Below, piece after piece: positions 6,108 through 6,132 of a DNA stretch of 6,132 nt (the stretch's first letter is position 1; each line of letters opens with the position of its first letter). The stretch spans positions 35,814-41,945 of the forward strand of contig DJUJ01000181.1 of the NCBI GenBank assembly GCA_002438345.1, written 5' to 3'. This stretch comes from Paenibacillus sp. UBA6285 (GTDB lineage: Bacteria > Bacillota > Bacilli > Paenibacillales > Paenibacillaceae). The notes under the pieces are model-generated. The model ran no database searches and had not been told where the DNA came from. It worked only from the letters and a program-made list of their open reading frames with translations. The position numbers and the translations under genes were made by a program.

Positions 6108-6132
6108 TAGAATATAGGGAATTGTTCCCTAT
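6108..6132. repeat. Palindromic repeat unit B, cut by the window end
   Basis: It begins TAGAAT, then ATAGGGAA (6114-6121) and TTCCCTAT (6125-6132) form a perfect 8-bp inverted repeat around TTG. The first 21 bases match the first 22 of unit A at 19 aligned positions with one gap. If the next bases read ATTCTA, the whole unit would be a 14-bp-arm palindrome like unit A; that lies outside the window. Confidence 0.7.

Overview
This window reads as most of a sialic acid (N-acetylneuraminate, Neu5Ac) and N-acetylmannosamine catabolic operon from a low-to-moderate GC Firmicute. Strong GGAGG-type ribosome sites, a CUT1 sugar transporter without its own ATPase, an RpiR-type regulator and the general protein style fit the Paenibacillus/Bacillales group. 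The genus is an inference. All recognisable operon genes are on the + strand and end at a clear rho-independent terminator at 5746-5781.

Layout: nanA (Neu5Ac lyase, 1-789, broken, its extreme 5' end outside the window); an SGNH/GDSL esterase (794-1435); a short gap with a perfect 12-bp palindrome (1468-1479); a sugar-binding lipoprotein gene (1498 to about 2148, broken three ways); the C-terminal two thirds of an ABC sugar permease (about 2149-2742); nanE (2767-3456); nanK (3480-4352); an RpiR/MurR-family regulator starting at TTG (4376-5230); a YhcH/NanQ-like sugar anomerase (5262-5735); and the terminator. The last 350 bases hold no intact gene. They contain a probable minus-strand remnant of an IS91-type transposase and two related palindromic repeat units, the second reaching the window end.

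In an intact version, the binding protein and two permeases (energised by a shared MsmX-type ATPase encoded elsewhere) would import the sugar, the esterase could remove O-acetyl groups, the YhcH protein would speed anomer conversion, NanA would split Neu5Ac into pyruvate and ManNAc, NanK would phosphorylate ManNAc, and NanE would convert ManNAc-6-P to GlcNAc-6-P. The RpiR protein probably senses one of these sugar phosphates.

The unusual feature is damage confined to one half of the operon. nanA has lost about 115 nt from its interior. The binding protein has a stop codon just before the lipobox cysteine, a one-base frameshift, and a large deletion that removes its C-terminus, the whole first permease and the start of the second. 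The esterase and everything from nanE to the terminator look intact. Either uptake and cleavage of Neu5Ac were lost while ManNAc/ManNAc-6-P metabolism was kept, or the assembly contains several collapses. I do not see a novel defence or mobile system here; the interest lies in this decay pattern and in the repeats downstream.
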